Source of the DNA: Demequina silvatica
Lineage (GTDB): Bacteria; Actinomycetota; Actinomycetes; Actinomycetales; Demequinaceae
Direction of reading: 5' to 3'
Length of the DNA stretch: 64,000 bases
NCBI RefSeq assembly: GCF_000971215.1
Contig: NZ_BBMA01000008.1
Span: 1,517-65,516 of the forward strand
Shown: piece by piece, positions 48,338-58,074 of the stretch
How the letters are laid out: each line of letters begins with the position of its first letter
Position numbering within the stretch: the first letter of the stretch is position 1
Notes under the pieces: model-generated
What the model was told of the DNA's origin: nothing
What the model saw: only the letters and a program-made list of their open reading frames with translations
Database searches by the model: none
Position numbers and translations under genes: made by a program

Positions 48338-48933
48338 AGCGCTCCCTTGGTGGACGGGATGCCCTCGACGCGCGGGTCCGTCGCGACCGCGAAGCGCAGC
48401 GCGCGGGCGAGCGCCTTGAACTGCGCCTCGACGATGTGGTGGGGGTCGCGGCCGGCGAGCACGCGCATGTGCACGCAGATGCCCGCGTGGTGCGCGATCG
48501 ACTCGAGCGCGTGGCCCGTGAGCGAGCCCGCGAAGTTGCCGCCGATGAGGTGCGTGGCCTGACCCACGGGCTCGCCGACGTGCACGAAGTAGGGGCGGCC
48601 GGAGACATCGACCACGCACTGGGCGAGGGCCTCGTCGAGCGGGACCAGGGCGTCCCCGAAGCGGGAGATGCCGGCCTTGTCGCCGAGCGCCTGCTTGAGC
48701 GCCTCGCCGATGCAGATCGCGACGTCCTCGACGGTGTGGTGGGAGTCGATGTGGATGTCGCCGGTCGCGCGGACGGTGAGGTCCATCAGGGAGTGCTTGC
48801 CGAGCGCGGTGAGCATGTGGTCGTAGAACGGCACGCCCGTGCTGATCTCCGTGCGGCCCGAGCCGTCGAGGTCGAGCTCGACCAGGACCGAGGACTCGGA
48901 CGTGGTGCGCTCGACGCGACCGGTGCGGCTCAT
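48334..48933 (-). CDS. hisB: imidazoleglycerol-phosphate dehydratase
   Basis: The 199-residue monofunctional enzyme has the paired metal-binding motifs of the duplicated fold: [50 protein letters not shown] and [17 protein letters not shown]. It converts IGP to imidazole acetol phosphate. The ATG overlaps the hisC stop (ATGA). Confidence 0.97.
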   Translation of the reverse strand: MSRTGRVERTTSESSVLVELDLDGSGRTEISTGVPFYDHMLTALGKHSLMDLTVRATGDIHIDSHHTVEDVAICIGEALKQALGDKAGISRFGDALVPLDEALAQCVVDVSGRPYFVHVGEPVGQATHLIGGNFAGSLTGHALESIAHHAGICVHMRVLAGRDPHHIVEAQFKALARALRFAVATDPRVEGIPSTKGAL

Positions 48934-50024
48934 GCGGTGACCTCCAGCAGGGCGCTGCGGAACAGCGCCATCTCCTGCGGCGTGCCGATCGACACCCGCA
49001 GCCAACCCTCGGGGCCCGTGACGCGGATGAGAACGCCGCGCTCCAGCAGGCCCTGGAATACCCTCTCACGATCCTCGAACGGGCCGAACAGCGCGAAGTT
49101 CGCGTCCGTGTCCGCGACCGTGTACCCCTGCTCGCGCAGCCAGGCGACCGTGTCGTCGCGCTCGGCGCGGATCTCGTCGACCTGCGCCTGGAGGTCGCGG
49201 TGGTGGGCCAGCGCCGCGCGGGCGGTCGCCTGCGTCACGCCGCTCAGGTGGTACGGGAGGCGGACCACCCGGAGGGCGTCGATGACCTCCTCGTGCGCCG
49301 CGAGGTAGCCCAGCCGCCCGCCCGCGAGCGCGAACGCCTTGGACATGGTGCGGCTCACCGCGAGGAGCGGGTGGTCGGGCAGCAGCGTGGCGGCGCTGGG
49401 GACGCCGCGGCGGCGGAACTCCGCGTACGCCTCGTCGACCACCACCAGGCAGCCGCCGGGCACGTCCGCGGCGGCCGCGAGCAGCGCCTCGACGTGCGCG
49501 AGCGGCAGCGCGGTGCCGGTGGGGTTGTTGGGGCTCGCGACGATCACCATGACGGGGTGCGTCTCGCGGATCGCCGCGGCGGCGGCGTCGATGTCGAGCG
49601 TGAAGTCGTCGCTGCGCGGGAAGGTGACGTACTCGGTGAGGGTGTCGCGCGCGTACTCGGGGTACATCGAGTACGTGGGCGCGAAGCTCAGCACCGTGCG
49701 CCCCGGGCCGCCGAACGCCTGGTGCAGGTGGAGCATGACCTCGTTGGAGCCGTTGGCTGCCCAGATGTTGCGCGCCTCGAGGAAGTCGACGTGGCTCTCC
49801 GCCGCGAGGTACGTCGCGAGGTCCTGACGCAGGCCCAGGAAGTCGCGGTCCGGGTAGCGGTTGAGGCCCTCCGCGGCCTTGCGCACGGCGGACGCGATCG
49901 CGTCGACCACGGCGTCCGGCGGCGAATAGGGGTTCTCGTTGACGTTGAGGCGGGCGGCGACCTCGAGCTGAGGTGCGCCGTACGGCTCGAGCCCGGCGAG
50001 GTCGGGGCGGATCGGCAGGGTCAT
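48930..50024 (-). CDS. hisC: histidinol-phosphate aminotransferase
   Basis: The 364-residue class I/II PLP enzyme has the PLP Lys in [17 protein letters not shown], the SPNNPTG loop and NENPYSPP at the N-terminus. It transaminates imidazole acetol phosphate to histidinol phosphate. The ATG lies 6 nt after TAGAAT (complement of 50031-50036), so the hisC-hisB-orf-hisH operon has its own leaderless promoter rather than depending on hisD 7 kb away. Confidence 0.97.
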   Translation of the reverse strand: MTLPIRPDLAGLEPYGAPQLEVAARLNVNENPYSPPDAVVDAIASAVRKAAEGLNRYPDRDFLGLRQDLATYLAAESHVDFLEARNIWAANGSNEVMLHLHQAFGGPGRTVLSFAPTYSMYPEYARDTLTEYVTFPRSDDFTLDIDAAAAAIRETHPVMVIVASPNNPTGTALPLAHVEALLAAAADVPGGCLVVVDEAYAEFRRRGVPSAATLLPDHPLLAVSRTMSKAFALAGGRLGYLAAHEEVIDALRVVRLPYHLSGVTQATARAALAHHRDLQAQVDEIRAERDDTVAWLREQGYTVADTDANFALFGPFEDRERVFQGLLERGVLIRVTGPEGWLRVSIGTPQEMALFRSALLEVTA

Positions 50025-50046
50025 GGGGCGATTCTAGTGAGCGCCG

Positions 50047-51315
50047 TCACGCTCCCCCGCCGCCGAGCGTGAGCGCGAGCAGCGCGATGTTCAGCGCGAC
50101 GATCAGCCCCACCACGGTCCACGCGATCACCTTCACGCGCAGGGAGTTGGCGTGCTCCCCCATGATCGCCTTGTCGGAGGTGAGCCGCACCAGCGGGATG
50201 GCCGCGAAGGGGATGCCCAGGCTCAGCACCACCTGCGAGATCACCAGCGCCCAGGTGGGGTTCGCGCCGGCGCCCAGCAGCACCAGCGCGGGGATGAGCG
50301 TGATGGAGCGTCGCAGCCACACGGGGATGTGCCGGTGCAGCAGCCCGCCCATGATCGCCGAGCCCGCGTAGCAGCCCACCGAGGTGGACGCGAGGCCGGA
50401 GGCGAGCAGGCCCACCGCGAAGGCGCCCGCGATGATCGGCCCCAGCGCGGACTCGATCGCGGCGTGCGCGCCCTCGATCGAGTCGGTGCCCTCGACGCCG
50501 CGCAGGCTGCCCGCGGCGAGCAGCAGCATGCCGATGTTCACGGAGCCGGCGATGAGCAGCGAGAGGCCCACGTCCCACTTCGTCGCGTGGAGCAGCCGGG
50601 CGAGCCGTGGCTTGTCGTGGCCCACGCCGTGACGGTCGCGGGCGAGCGACGAGTGGAGGTAGATCACGTGCGGCATCACGGTCGCGCCGAGCATCGACGC
50701 CGCGAGCAGCACCGTGCCGGGGCCCTCGAAGCGCGGCACCAGGCCGGCCGCGGCGCCGCCCCAGTCGGTGTCGGACACCGCCAGGCCCGCCATGAACCCG
50801 ATCGCGATGACCGCGAGCAGCCCCATGATCACCATCTCGAACTGGCGCTGGCCGCGGCGGCTCTGCACGGCGAGCAGCCCCAGCGACACCAGCCCCACGA
50901 TCAGCCCGCCGAGCACCAGCGGCAGGTCGAACAGCAGGTACAGCGCGAGCGCGCCGCCGATCACCTCCGCGAGGTCCGTCATCGCGGCGACCACCTCCGC
51001 CTGCGCCCAGTACGCGAGGCGGCCGCGGCGGCCCAGCCGGCCGCGCAGCAGCTCGGGCATCGAATGCCCCGTCACCAGGCCGAGCTTGGCGGACGTGTAC
51101 TGGATGAGCACCGCCATGAGGTTGGACGCGACCAGCACCCACACGAGCAGGTAACCGTACTCGGCGCCCGCGGTGAGGTTCGCGGCCACGTTGCCGGGAT
51201 CCACGTACGCGACCGCGGCGACGAAGGCCGGCCCGATGAGGGTGACGATGCGGCGGATGGGCCCGCGCGAGCCCTCCGCCCGTTCGCGGTTGCGCTCGAC
51301 CAGCGTGTTCGACAC
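50047..51315 (-). CDS. mntH: NRAMP-family divalent metal (Mn2+) transporter
   Basis: The 422-residue protein has about 11 membrane helices and the NRAMP metal-site motifs DPGN (residues 39-42, in AYVDPGNVAAN) and MPH (in ATVMPHVIYLHS). It imports Mn2+ or Fe2+ with protons. The GTG follows AGGAAGG. A DtxR/IdeR/MntR-like box overlapping the -10 lies 57 bp upstream (51372-51390), which supports a metal-repressed manganese importer. Confidence 0.93.
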   Translation of the reverse strand: MSNTLVERNRERAEGSRGPIRRIVTLIGPAFVAAVAYVDPGNVAANLTAGAEYGYLLVWVLVASNLMAVLIQYTSAKLGLVTGHSMPELLRGRLGRRGRLAYWAQAEVVAAMTDLAEVIGGALALYLLFDLPLVLGGLIVGLVSLGLLAVQSRRGQRQFEMVIMGLLAVIAIGFMAGLAVSDTDWGGAAAGLVPRFEGPGTVLLAASMLGATVMPHVIYLHSSLARDRHGVGHDKPRLARLLHATKWDVGLSLLIAGSVNIGMLLLAAGSLRGVEGTDSIEGAHAAIESALGPIIAGAFAVGLLASGLASTSVGCYAGSAIMGGLLHRHIPVWLRRSITLIPALVLLGAGANPTWALVISQVVLSLGIPFAAIPLVRLTSDKAIMGEHANSLRVKVIAWTVVGLIVALNIALLALTLGGGGA

Positions 51316-51371
51316 CCGGGGGCCTTCCTGTCGCGGTGGACGGCGCCGGAGACGGCGCCGTCGTTGGAAAG

Positions 51372-51390
51372 TTAGGTTAGCCGAACTTCT
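51372..51390 (-). promoter_or_regulatory. DtxR/IdeR/MntR-type metal box
   Basis: TTAGGTTAGCCGAACTTCT matches the 19-bp DtxR/IdeR consensus perfectly in the left half (TTAGGTTAG) and at about half of the right-half positions. On the minus strand TAACCT within it is a -10 candidate for mntH, so repressor binding would block the promoter. Confidence 0.7.
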
Positions 51391-51404
51391 GCCGGGATCG
51401 CGAC

Positions 51405-51440
51405 GGGACGATGCGCGTGTCCCGGCCCCCGCATCGTCCC
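51405..51440. repeat. inverted pair of GGGACGATGCG motifs
   Basis: Exact copies at 51405-51415 (+) and 51430-51440 (-) are separated by 14 bp in the divergent mntH/adhP region and could form an 11-bp stem. Orientation is opposite to the pair at 17636/17658. Confidence 0.85.
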
Positions 51441-51539
51441 GTGACCTTGGTCCCGAGCGGACGGACGGGCCGAGGGTTAGGACGAAGGTGTCCGGCCCCC
51501 AGCCGGGGCGCCGGCGATCCACCCACGAAGGAGTGAACG

Positions 51540-52568
51540 ATGGATGCCTTCCGCGCGGCTGTGGTCCGCGCATTCGGGGAGCCGCTCGATGTGAGCGACG
51601 TGCCCCTGCCTGAGCCCACGGGCTACGAGGCGCTGGTCAAGGTGACCCACACCGGCGTCTGCCACACCGACCTCCACGCCGCGCACGGCGACTGGCCCGT
51701 GCGGCCCACGCCGCCGTTCGTCCCCGGCCACGAGGGCGTCGGGACCGTCGTCGCCGTCGGCGACCGCGTCAGCCGCATCGCCGTCGGCGACATCGTCGGC
51801 AACGCCTGGCTGTGGTCGGCCTGCGGCGAGTGTGAGTACTGCGAGACGGGCTGGGAGACCTTGTGCCCGAATCAGCGCAACGGCGGCTACTCCGTGAACG
51901 GCTCGTTCGGCGAGTACATGGTGGTCGACTCCCGCTACTGCCCCGTGCTGCCGGACGGCGTCGACCTGGCCCAGGCCGCGCCCATCCTGTGCGCGGGCGT
52001 CACGGTCTACAAGGGCCTCAAGATGACCGACACCAAGCCGGGCGACTGGGTGCTGATCTCCGGCATCGGCGGGCTCGGACACATCGCGGTGCAGTACGCG
52101 GTGGCGATGGGCCGGCGCGTGGTCGCGGTCGACATCGACGAGCGCAAGCTCGCGCTCGCCCTCACGCACGGCGCCGAGCTGGGCGTCAACGCGGCCACGT
52201 CCGAGGACGCCGCCGCGGAGATCAAGGCCATCACCGGGGGTGGCGTGCACGGCGCGCTCGTCACGGCCGTCAACGGGAAGGCGTTCCCCCAGGCGCTCAC
52301 GTCCCTCCGCCGGGGCGGCACGGTCACCCTGGTGGGGCTGCCGCCGGAGTCCTTCCCCGTCGACATCTTCTCCGTGGTCCTCAACGCGTGGACCATCCGC
52401 GGCTCGATCGTGGGCACGCGGCGCGACATGGAGGAGGCGATCGACTTCTTCGCGCGCGGCAAGGTGGTGCCGACCATCCACACGCTGCACCTCGAGGACA
52501 TCAACGCCGTGTTCGACGACATGCTCAAGGGCGAGATCGACGGACGCGTCGTGCTCGAGATGGGCTGA
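51540..52568 (+). CDS. adhP: zinc-dependent alcohol dehydrogenase
   Basis: The 342-residue enzyme is an AdhP-type medium-chain dehydrogenase. Catalytic zinc ligands lie in TGVCHTDLHAAHGDW (Cys, about 40) and GHEG (about 61-64), and the structural zinc in the CGECEYCETGWETLC loop (four Cys). GIGGLGHIAVQYA is the NAD loop. It oxidises primary alcohols such as ethanol or runs in reverse. GAAGGAG precedes the ATG. Confidence 0.94.
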   Translation: MDAFRAAVVRAFGEPLDVSDVPLPEPTGYEALVKVTHTGVCHTDLHAAHGDWPVRPTPPFVPGHEGVGTVVAVGDRVSRIAVGDIVGNAWLWSACGECEYCETGWETLCPNQRNGGYSVNGSFGEYMVVDSRYCPVLPDGVDLAQAAPILCAGVTVYKGLKMTDTKPGDWVLISGIGGLGHIAVQYAVAMGRRVVAVDIDERKLALALTHGAELGVNAATSEDAAAEIKAITGGGVHGALVTAVNGKAFPQALTSLRRGGTVTLVGLPPESFPVDIFSVVLNAWTIRGSIVGTRRDMEEAIDFFARGKVVPTIHTLHLEDINAVFDDMLKGEIDGRVVLEMG

Positions 52569-52584
52569 CCCGCCCGAGGGCGGG

Positions 52585-52595
52585 GGGACGATGCG
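52585..52595 (+). repeat. GGGACGATGCG motif copy (intergenic)
   Basis: An exact copy in the 77-bp gap between adhP and the RecQ-like gene. A reverse copy lies 80 bp further on, inside the start of recQ (52675-52685). Confidence 0.85.
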
Positions 52596-52645
52596 CGGGT
52601 CGCCTTCGCGCGGGCCGCGTCGGACCCCCGCCCTACCATCGGGGG

Positions 52646-54856
52646 ATGGTCGCCTCCCCCGCTCCGGTCACCGCCGCATCGTCCCTCCGCCTCGACGCCG
52701 AAGGCGCGCTCAGGGACCTGGTGGGCCGCGCGGACGTCGCGCTGCGCGAGGACCAGTGGACCGCGATATCGGCGCTCGTGGAGCGGCAGGCGCGGGCGCT
52801 CGTGGTGCAGCGGACGGGGTGGGGCAAGTCCGCCGTCTACTTCGTCGCCTCGCGGCTGCTGCGCGATCGCGGCGCGGGTCCCACGGTGATCGTGTCGCCG
52901 CTGCTCGCGCTCATGCGCGACCAGATCGCGGCCGCCGCGCGCGCGGGCATCCGTGCCGTCACGGTGAACTCGGCCAACGTGACCGAGTGGGACGCCGTGC
53001 ACGCCTCGATCGCGGCGGGCGAGGTGGACGTGCTGCTGTGCTCGCCCGAACGGCTGAACAACCCGCAGTTCCGTGACGAGGTGCTGCCGAGGCTGGCGGC
53101 GGACGCCGGGCTGGTGGTGATCGACGAGGCGCACTGCATCTCGGACTGGGGGCACGACTTCCGGCCCGACTACCGCCGCATCCGCACGCTGCTCGCGGAC
53201 CTGCCGGCCGGGATCCCGGTGCTCGCTACCACCGCGACCGCGAACGCCCGGGTGACCGCGGACGTCGCGGAGCAGCTGGGGGTGACCGGATCCGCGGGCG
53301 GCGCGGGCGCGGAGGTGCTGGTGCTGCGCGGGGCGCTCGACCGCGAGTCGCTGCACCTGGCCGTGCTCGACCTGCCCGACCCGGCGGCGCGCGTGGCGTG
53401 GCTCGCGTCCTCGCTGGGCGCGCTGGACGGCTCCGGGATCGTGTACTGCCTCACGGTGTCCGCGGCGGAGGAGGTCGCCTCGCAGCTGCGGGCCGCCGGC
53501 CTCGAGGTGGCCGCGTACACGGGTCAGACGGATCCCGCGGAGCGCGAGCGGCTCGAGGGCGAGCTGCGCGACAACCGCGTCAAGGCGCTGATCGCGACGT
53601 CCGCGCTGGGCATGGGCTTCGACAAGCCCGACCTCGCGTTCGTGGTGCATCTGGGGGCGCCGTCCTCCCCCATCGCGTACTACCAGCAGGTGGGACGCGC
53701 GGGGCGCGGCGTCGAGCGCGCCGTGGTGGCGCTGCTGCCCGGCCGCGAGGACCGCGCCATCTGGGAGTGGTTCGGCTCGCAGGCGTTCCCTCCGGAGGAG
53801 ACGGTGCGTGCCACCCTCGCCGCGCTGTCGCCGGACGCGCCCACCTCTGTGCCCGCGCTCGAGGCGCGCGTGGACCTGCGCCGGTCGCGGCTCGAGGCGA
53901 TGCTCAAGGTGCTCGACGTGGACGGCGCCGTGCGGCGCGTGCAGGGCGGCTGGATCGCGACCGGCCGGCCCTGGGCGTACGACGCCGAGCGGTACGCACG
54001 CGTCGCGGAGGCGCGGCGGTCCGAGGAGCGCACCATGCTCGAGTACCAGGGGCTCGCCGGATGCCGGATGGCGTTCCTGCGGCGCGTGCTCGACGACCCT
54101 GAGCTCGAGGACGGCTGGCGCTGCGGCCGCTGCGACGCGTGCGGCGGCGTGACGCTGCCGGGCGCGCCGTCCGCCCAGGCCGTGGAGGCCGCGCAGGCGG
54201 GGCTGGACCGCGTGGGCGTCGAGGTGGTCGCACGGCGGCAGTGGCCCACGGGTATGGACGCGCTCGGCCTCGACCTGCGCGGGCGCATCCCCGCGGACGA
54301 GCAGGCGTCGCCGGGGCGCGCGGTGGCGCGGCTCGACGGGCTCGGCTGGTCGGGCGCGCTGCGCGACCTGTTCGAGACGCGCGACGAGTCGGGGCGCCCC
54401 GTCGACGGCGAGACGCCCGTGCCGCTGCGCACCGCGGCGGTCAGGGTGCTGCGCGACTGGGACGCGCTGTGGGTCGGGGGCTCCGGCGCGGGCCCCGAGA
54501 ACGGGGCGCGGCCGGTGGTCGACGGCGTGATCGCGGTCCGGTCCGCCACCCGCCCCCTGCTGGTCGACCACCTCGCCGGCGGGCTCGCCCGCTGGCTCGA
54601 GGTGCCCCTGCTCGGGGCGGTCGGGCCCGCGGACGCGTTCGCGGATCCCGGGCGTCACGACGTCAACTCGGCGGTGCGCCTCGCCGGGGTGGCGCGGCGG
54701 CTCGCGCTCGAGGTGTCGCCCGGGACGGTCGCGGGACGCCGGCTGCTGCTGGTCGACGACCTCACGGACTCGGGATGGACCCTCACGGTCGCCGCGCGGC
54801 TGCTGCGCCGGGCCGGGGCCCAGGAGGTCCTGCCGTTCGTGCTCGGGGTGCGGTAG
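52646..54856 (+). CDS. recQ: RecQ-family helicase fused to a phosphoribosyltransferase domain
   Basis: The 736-residue protein has a helicase core with Walker A TGWGKS (57-62), DEAH in VVIDEAHCISDWGHDF (about 159-162), motif III TTATA, and QQVGRAGRG (motif VI). It then has a RecQ zinc region with Cys in CGRCDACGG, and a C-terminal phosphoribosyltransferase fold with the PRPP loop LLLVDDLTDSGWT (about 697-709), similar to ComF/Apt proteins. The helicase unwinds DNA 3'-5'; the role of the fused domain is unknown. The ATG lies 6 nt after TACCAT (52634-52639). Confidence 0.92.
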   Translation: MVASPAPVTAASSLRLDAEGALRDLVGRADVALREDQWTAISALVERQARALVVQRTGWGKSAVYFVASRLLRDRGAGPTVIVSPLLALMRDQIAAAARAGIRAVTVNSANVTEWDAVHASIAAGEVDVLLCSPERLNNPQFRDEVLPRLAADAGLVVIDEAHCISDWGHDFRPDYRRIRTLLADLPAGIPVLATTATANARVTADVAEQLGVTGSAGGAGAEVLVLRGALDRESLHLAVLDLPDPAARVAWLASSLGALDGSGIVYCLTVSAAEEVASQLRAAGLEVAAYTGQTDPAERERLEGELRDNRVKALIATSALGMGFDKPDLAFVVHLGAPSSPIAYYQQVGRAGRGVERAVVALLPGREDRAIWEWFGSQAFPPEETVRATLAALSPDAPTSVPALEARVDLRRSRLEAMLKVLDVDGAVRRVQGGWIATGRPWAYDAERYARVAEARRSEERTMLEYQGLAGCRMAFLRRVLDDPELEDGWRCGRCDACGGVTLPGAPSAQAVEAAQAGLDRVGVEVVARRQWPTGMDALGLDLRGRIPADEQASPGRAVARLDGLGWSGALRDLFETRDESGRPVDGETPVPLRTAAVRVLRDWDALWVGGSGAGPENGARPVVDGVIAVRSATRPLLVDHLAGGLARWLEVPLLGAVGPADAFADPGRHDVNSAVRLAGVARRLALEVSPGTVAGRRLLLVDDLTDSGWTLTVAARLLRRAGAQEVLPFVLGVR

Positions 54857-54857
54857 G

Positions 54858-54868
54858 CGCATCGTCCC
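54858..54868 (-). repeat. GGGACGATGCG motif copy directly after the recQ stop
   Basis: An exact copy begins 1 bp after the recQ stop codon. Confidence 0.85.
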
Positions 54869-54914
54869 GCGCGTCGCGGGAGGTCGCGTCGCCCCGGTCA
54901 CGCGGGGACGCGAA

Positions 54915-54940
54915 AGGGGCGCCGCTCGCGCGACGCCCCT
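54915..54940 (-). terminator. hairpin terminator of the repeat-rich secreted protein gene
   Basis: AGGGGCG (54915-54921) pairs with CGCCCCT (54934-54940). On the minus strand the stem runs into TTTC, 14 bp after the stop at 54954. Confidence 0.6.
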
Positions 54941-54953
54941 CCCGTGGTGATGG

Positions 54954-56642
54954 TCAGCTGGAGCGGGTGAGCTTCCCGCAGCCGAAGGACGAGAGCCACT
55001 CTCCCTTGTCGACCGTGACGGTCACCCGGTCGCCCGGGTAGTAGTACTCGAGCACCGAGGCGACGTCCATGGTGCCCAGCGGCTCCGACTCCACGATGAT
55101 GATGCACATCTCGGTCGGCGACCCGTAGAGGGTGAACCCCGTCACGTTCGAGCCGCTGTACGTGCCGGGCTTGATGTCCGTACCCACCGCGTAGGTGCCG
55201 GTCTTGGCCGTGACGGAGCCCACGTTGGCGCCGGTGCCGTCGAAGCGGGTCCAGCCGCCGCAGTCCTCGGTGTAGAACCACTTGTCGGTGGACGTGATCG
55301 TCACGTACGACCGGCCCAGGCCGATGTTCGAGCCGTTGAGGTAGTCGTGCGACTTGCGCGACAGGCGCTCCCAGTAGCAGACGCCCGAACCGGTGCGGTA
55401 GTAGGTGCCGGGCTTGATGTCGACGCCCACCTGGTAGTACCCGTTCTTCACGGCGACCTCGGGGCGCGCCTTGACCGTGACGGTCGCGGCGGACCTCTTC
55501 GAGAGCGTGGTGAACGCGGACTTCGAGTAGGTCACCTTGACCGCGATGCGCTTGCCTGCGTCGACGTTCTTGAGCGCGTACGTCGCCTTGGTGGCGCCCG
55601 CGATCGGGTTGCCGTCGCGCAGCCACTGGTACTTCTTGGCGACGGTCGAGGGCTTGAGGGTGCCCGTGCGGGCGGTGAGCGTCGAGCCCGCGCGGACGGT
55701 GCCCGCGATGGTCGGGGTCGGCGCGACGATGGTGCCCTTGGCGACCTCGCCCGTGGTGCCCGAGGTCCGTGACGCGGCCGCGTAGCCGCTCTTGCGGCCG
55801 GTGACCGTGACGGCGATGCGGCCCTCGAGGTCCTTCGCGGTGAGCGCGTAGGTGCGGCCGGTCGCGCCCGGGATCGCGACGCCGTCGCGCTTCCACTGGT
55901 ACGAGAACGTCGCGACCGGGGTCCACGCCTTGACGTTGGCGGTCAGGGTCTTGCCGACCGCGCGGGTGCCCGCGATGGTCGGCGCGTAGGTGGTCGCGAA
56001 CACGTTCTTCACCGCCGCGGACGCCTTCGCGATCGAGACGGCGGTGAGGTAGCCGGGCGCGCTGCGAGCGACGCGCACCGAGACGATGTGGCCTGCGTCC
56101 GCGGTCTTCAGCGTGTAGGTCGCGCCGGTCGCGCCGACGATGTTCTTGCCGTCGCGGCGCCACTGCACGGCGACGTCGCCCGCGGCGGGGACTGCCGCGG
56201 TGAGGGTCTTCCCGACCACGAGCGTGCCCGTGATCGAGGTGGTGAAGGGAGGCAGCACGCCGTCCTCGATGTGGAACGGCTCCGACCACGCGACGCCGGA
56301 GGTGGCGTCGGCGAGGTGTGCGGTCACCTTGAGCTGCAGGCCGCTGTCCCAGCCCGCGGCGGCGGCGTCGATCGTGTACGTCTCTCCGGTAGCGACGGTG
56401 ACGTCGCCGATGATCCACTCGAAGTCGTACGAGTCGGGCGTCGGGGTCCAGGTACCGGGGTCGGCCGTGACGGTCTCGCCGACGCGGTAGATACCGTCGA
56501 AGCTCGGCTGAACCGAGTTGACGGGCGTGTCGGCGGCGCGCGCGGCCGCCGGGACAAGGAAGGTCAGGGCCGCGGCGAGCGCGACGATGCTCGCGATCAG
56601 GCGCCCCGACGGGCGCGCGGAGGCGCCGGCGAAGGTGGTCAT
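54954..56642 (-). CDS. secreted protein with Ig-like repeats
   Basis: The 562-residue protein has a signal peptide ending near AAARAADT (about residues 30-38) and four repeats of about 85-95 residues of an actinobacterial Ig-like type. Each repeat follows the pattern G-T-x-x-V-G-x-T-L-T-A, Y-Q-W-x-R-D-G, G-A-T-x-x-T-Y-x-L, D-A-G-x-x-I-x-V-x-V-T. The C-terminal part has two related D-I-K-P-G-T-Y segments and several Cys. No LPXTG or enzyme domain is seen. It is probably an adhesin-like or wall-associated protein. Confidence 0.85.
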   Translation of the reverse strand: MTTFAGASARPSGRLIASIVALAAALTFLVPAAARAADTPVNSVQPSFDGIYRVGETVTADPGTWTPTPDSYDFEWIIGDVTVATGETYTIDAAAAGWDSGLQLKVTAHLADATSGVAWSEPFHIEDGVLPPFTTSITGTLVVGKTLTAAVPAAGDVAVQWRRDGKNIVGATGATYTLKTADAGHIVSVRVARSAPGYLTAVSIAKASAAVKNVFATTYAPTIAGTRAVGKTLTANVKAWTPVATFSYQWKRDGVAIPGATGRTYALTAKDLEGRIAVTVTGRKSGYAAASRTSGTTGEVAKGTIVAPTPTIAGTVRAGSTLTARTGTLKPSTVAKKYQWLRDGNPIAGATKATYALKNVDAGKRIAVKVTYSKSAFTTLSKRSAATVTVKARPEVAVKNGYYQVGVDIKPGTYYRTGSGVCYWERLSRKSHDYLNGSNIGLGRSYVTITSTDKWFYTEDCGGWTRFDGTGANVGSVTAKTGTYAVGTDIKPGTYSGSNVTGFTLYGSPTEMCIIIVESEPLGTMDVASVLEYYYPGDRVTVTVDKGEWLSSFGCGKLTRSS

Positions 56643-56760
56643 GGGTCCCCTCAGTGCTAGGCCGCCGACAGTGGCGGTGAGAGGATCATGACAGGCGTGC
56701 GGACCCGCCGCGTACATCCGGTGACAAAACCGACACCGCGTGTCGGTGGACGGGGCCGTC

Positions 56761-58065
56761 CTACTTTTCGAGCCGCGCGCGGATGGCGGCGCCGTGGGCG
56801 GGCAGATCCTCGGCCTCGGCGAGCGCGACCACCTTCTCGCCCACCGCGCCGAGCGCCTCGGAGCTGTAGTCGATGAAGGACACCGCCTTGAGGAAGGCGG
56901 TCACCCCGAGGCCCGACGCGAAGCGCGCGGTGCCACCGGTGGGCAGCACGTGGTTGGAGCCCGCGAGGTAGTCGCCGAGCGGCACGGGCGAGTGCTCGCC
57001 CACGAAGATCGCGCCCGCGTTGCGGATGCGCGTCGCGACCGCGCGGGCGTCGGCGGTGTGGATCTCGAGGTGCTCGGCGCCGTAGGCGTCCGCGACCGCG
57101 ATCGACTGGTCGATGCCGTCCGTGAGGATGACCGCGCTCTGGCGCCCGGTCAGCGCCTCCTTGGTGCGGGCGAGGTGCTTGGTCGCATCCGCGAGGGCGC
57201 CGAGCTCGCGCTCGACGGCCTCGGCGAGCTCCTCGGAGTCGGTGATGAGGACGGAGCCTGCCATCGGGTCGTGCTCCGCCTGGCTGAGGAGGTCGGCGGC
57301 GACCCAGCGCGGAGTCGCAGTCGAGTCGGCGATCACGGCGATCTCGGTGGGCCCGGCCTCGGAGTCGATCCCCACCAGACCGTTGACCGCGCGCTTGGCG
57401 GCGGCGACGTACACGTTGCCGGGACCCGTGATGACGTCCACGGGGTCGCACAGGCCCTCGACGCCGTGCGCGAGCATGCCGATCGCCTGGGCGCCGCCCA
57501 CGGTGTACACCTCGGTGACGCCGAGCAGCGCGCACGCCGCGAGGATGGTCGGGTGCGGAAGCCCTCCGAACGCCTTCTGCGGAGGGCTGGTCACCGCGAT
57601 GGACGGCACGCCGGCGGCCTGCGCCGTGACCACGTTCATCACCACGGAGCTCGGGTACACCGCGAGGCCGCCGGGGACGTACAGGCCCACGCGGCCCACG
57701 GGGATCCACCGCTGCGACACCACCGCGCCGGGCGCGAGCTCGACGTCGACCGGCGGCGGGACCGTGGCACGGTGGAACCGGCCGACGCGATCGATCGCCT
57801 CTTCGAGGCCGTCACGGACCGCGGGGTCGAGGGTCGCGAGCGCCTGCTCGATCTCGTGCGCCGGGACGCGCAGGTGCGCGGGCACCACGCCGTCGAACCG
57901 CTCGCCGAGCTCCTTGAGCGCGGCCTCGCCGCGGACGCGCACGTCCTCGATGATGGGCTCCACCACGGCGAGCGCGTCGCCGACGTTGACGTCGGCGCGG
58001 GGCACGATGGACAGCAGTTCACGGGCGGACAGGTCCTGGCCGCGGAGGTCGATCCGAGAGAGCAC
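56761..58065 (-). CDS. hisD: histidinol dehydrogenase
   Basis: The 434-residue enzyme carries the family segments [59 protein letters not shown] and [17 protein letters not shown]. It oxidises histidinol to histidine with 2 NAD+ and uses zinc. The GTG lies 6 nt after TAGACT (complement of 58072-58077), which overlaps the stop of the upstream gene. In many relatives hisD directly precedes hisC; here 6.7 kb separate them. Confidence 0.97.
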   Translation of the reverse strand: MLSRIDLRGQDLSARELLSIVPRADVNVGDALAVVEPIIEDVRVRGEAALKELGERFDGVVPAHLRVPAHEIEQALATLDPAVRDGLEEAIDRVGRFHRATVPPPVDVELAPGAVVSQRWIPVGRVGLYVPGGLAVYPSSVVMNVVTAQAAGVPSIAVTSPPQKAFGGLPHPTILAACALLGVTEVYTVGGAQAIGMLAHGVEGLCDPVDVITGPGNVYVAAAKRAVNGLVGIDSEAGPTEIAVIADSTATPRWVAADLLSQAEHDPMAGSVLITDSEELAEAVERELGALADATKHLARTKEALTGRQSAVILTDGIDQSIAVADAYGAEHLEIHTADARAVATRIRNAGAIFVGEHSPVPLGDYLAGSNHVLPTGGTARFASGLGVTAFLKAVSFIDYSSEALGAVGEKVVALAEAEDLPAHGAAIRARLEK

Positions 58066-58074
58066 GTGCCGAGT

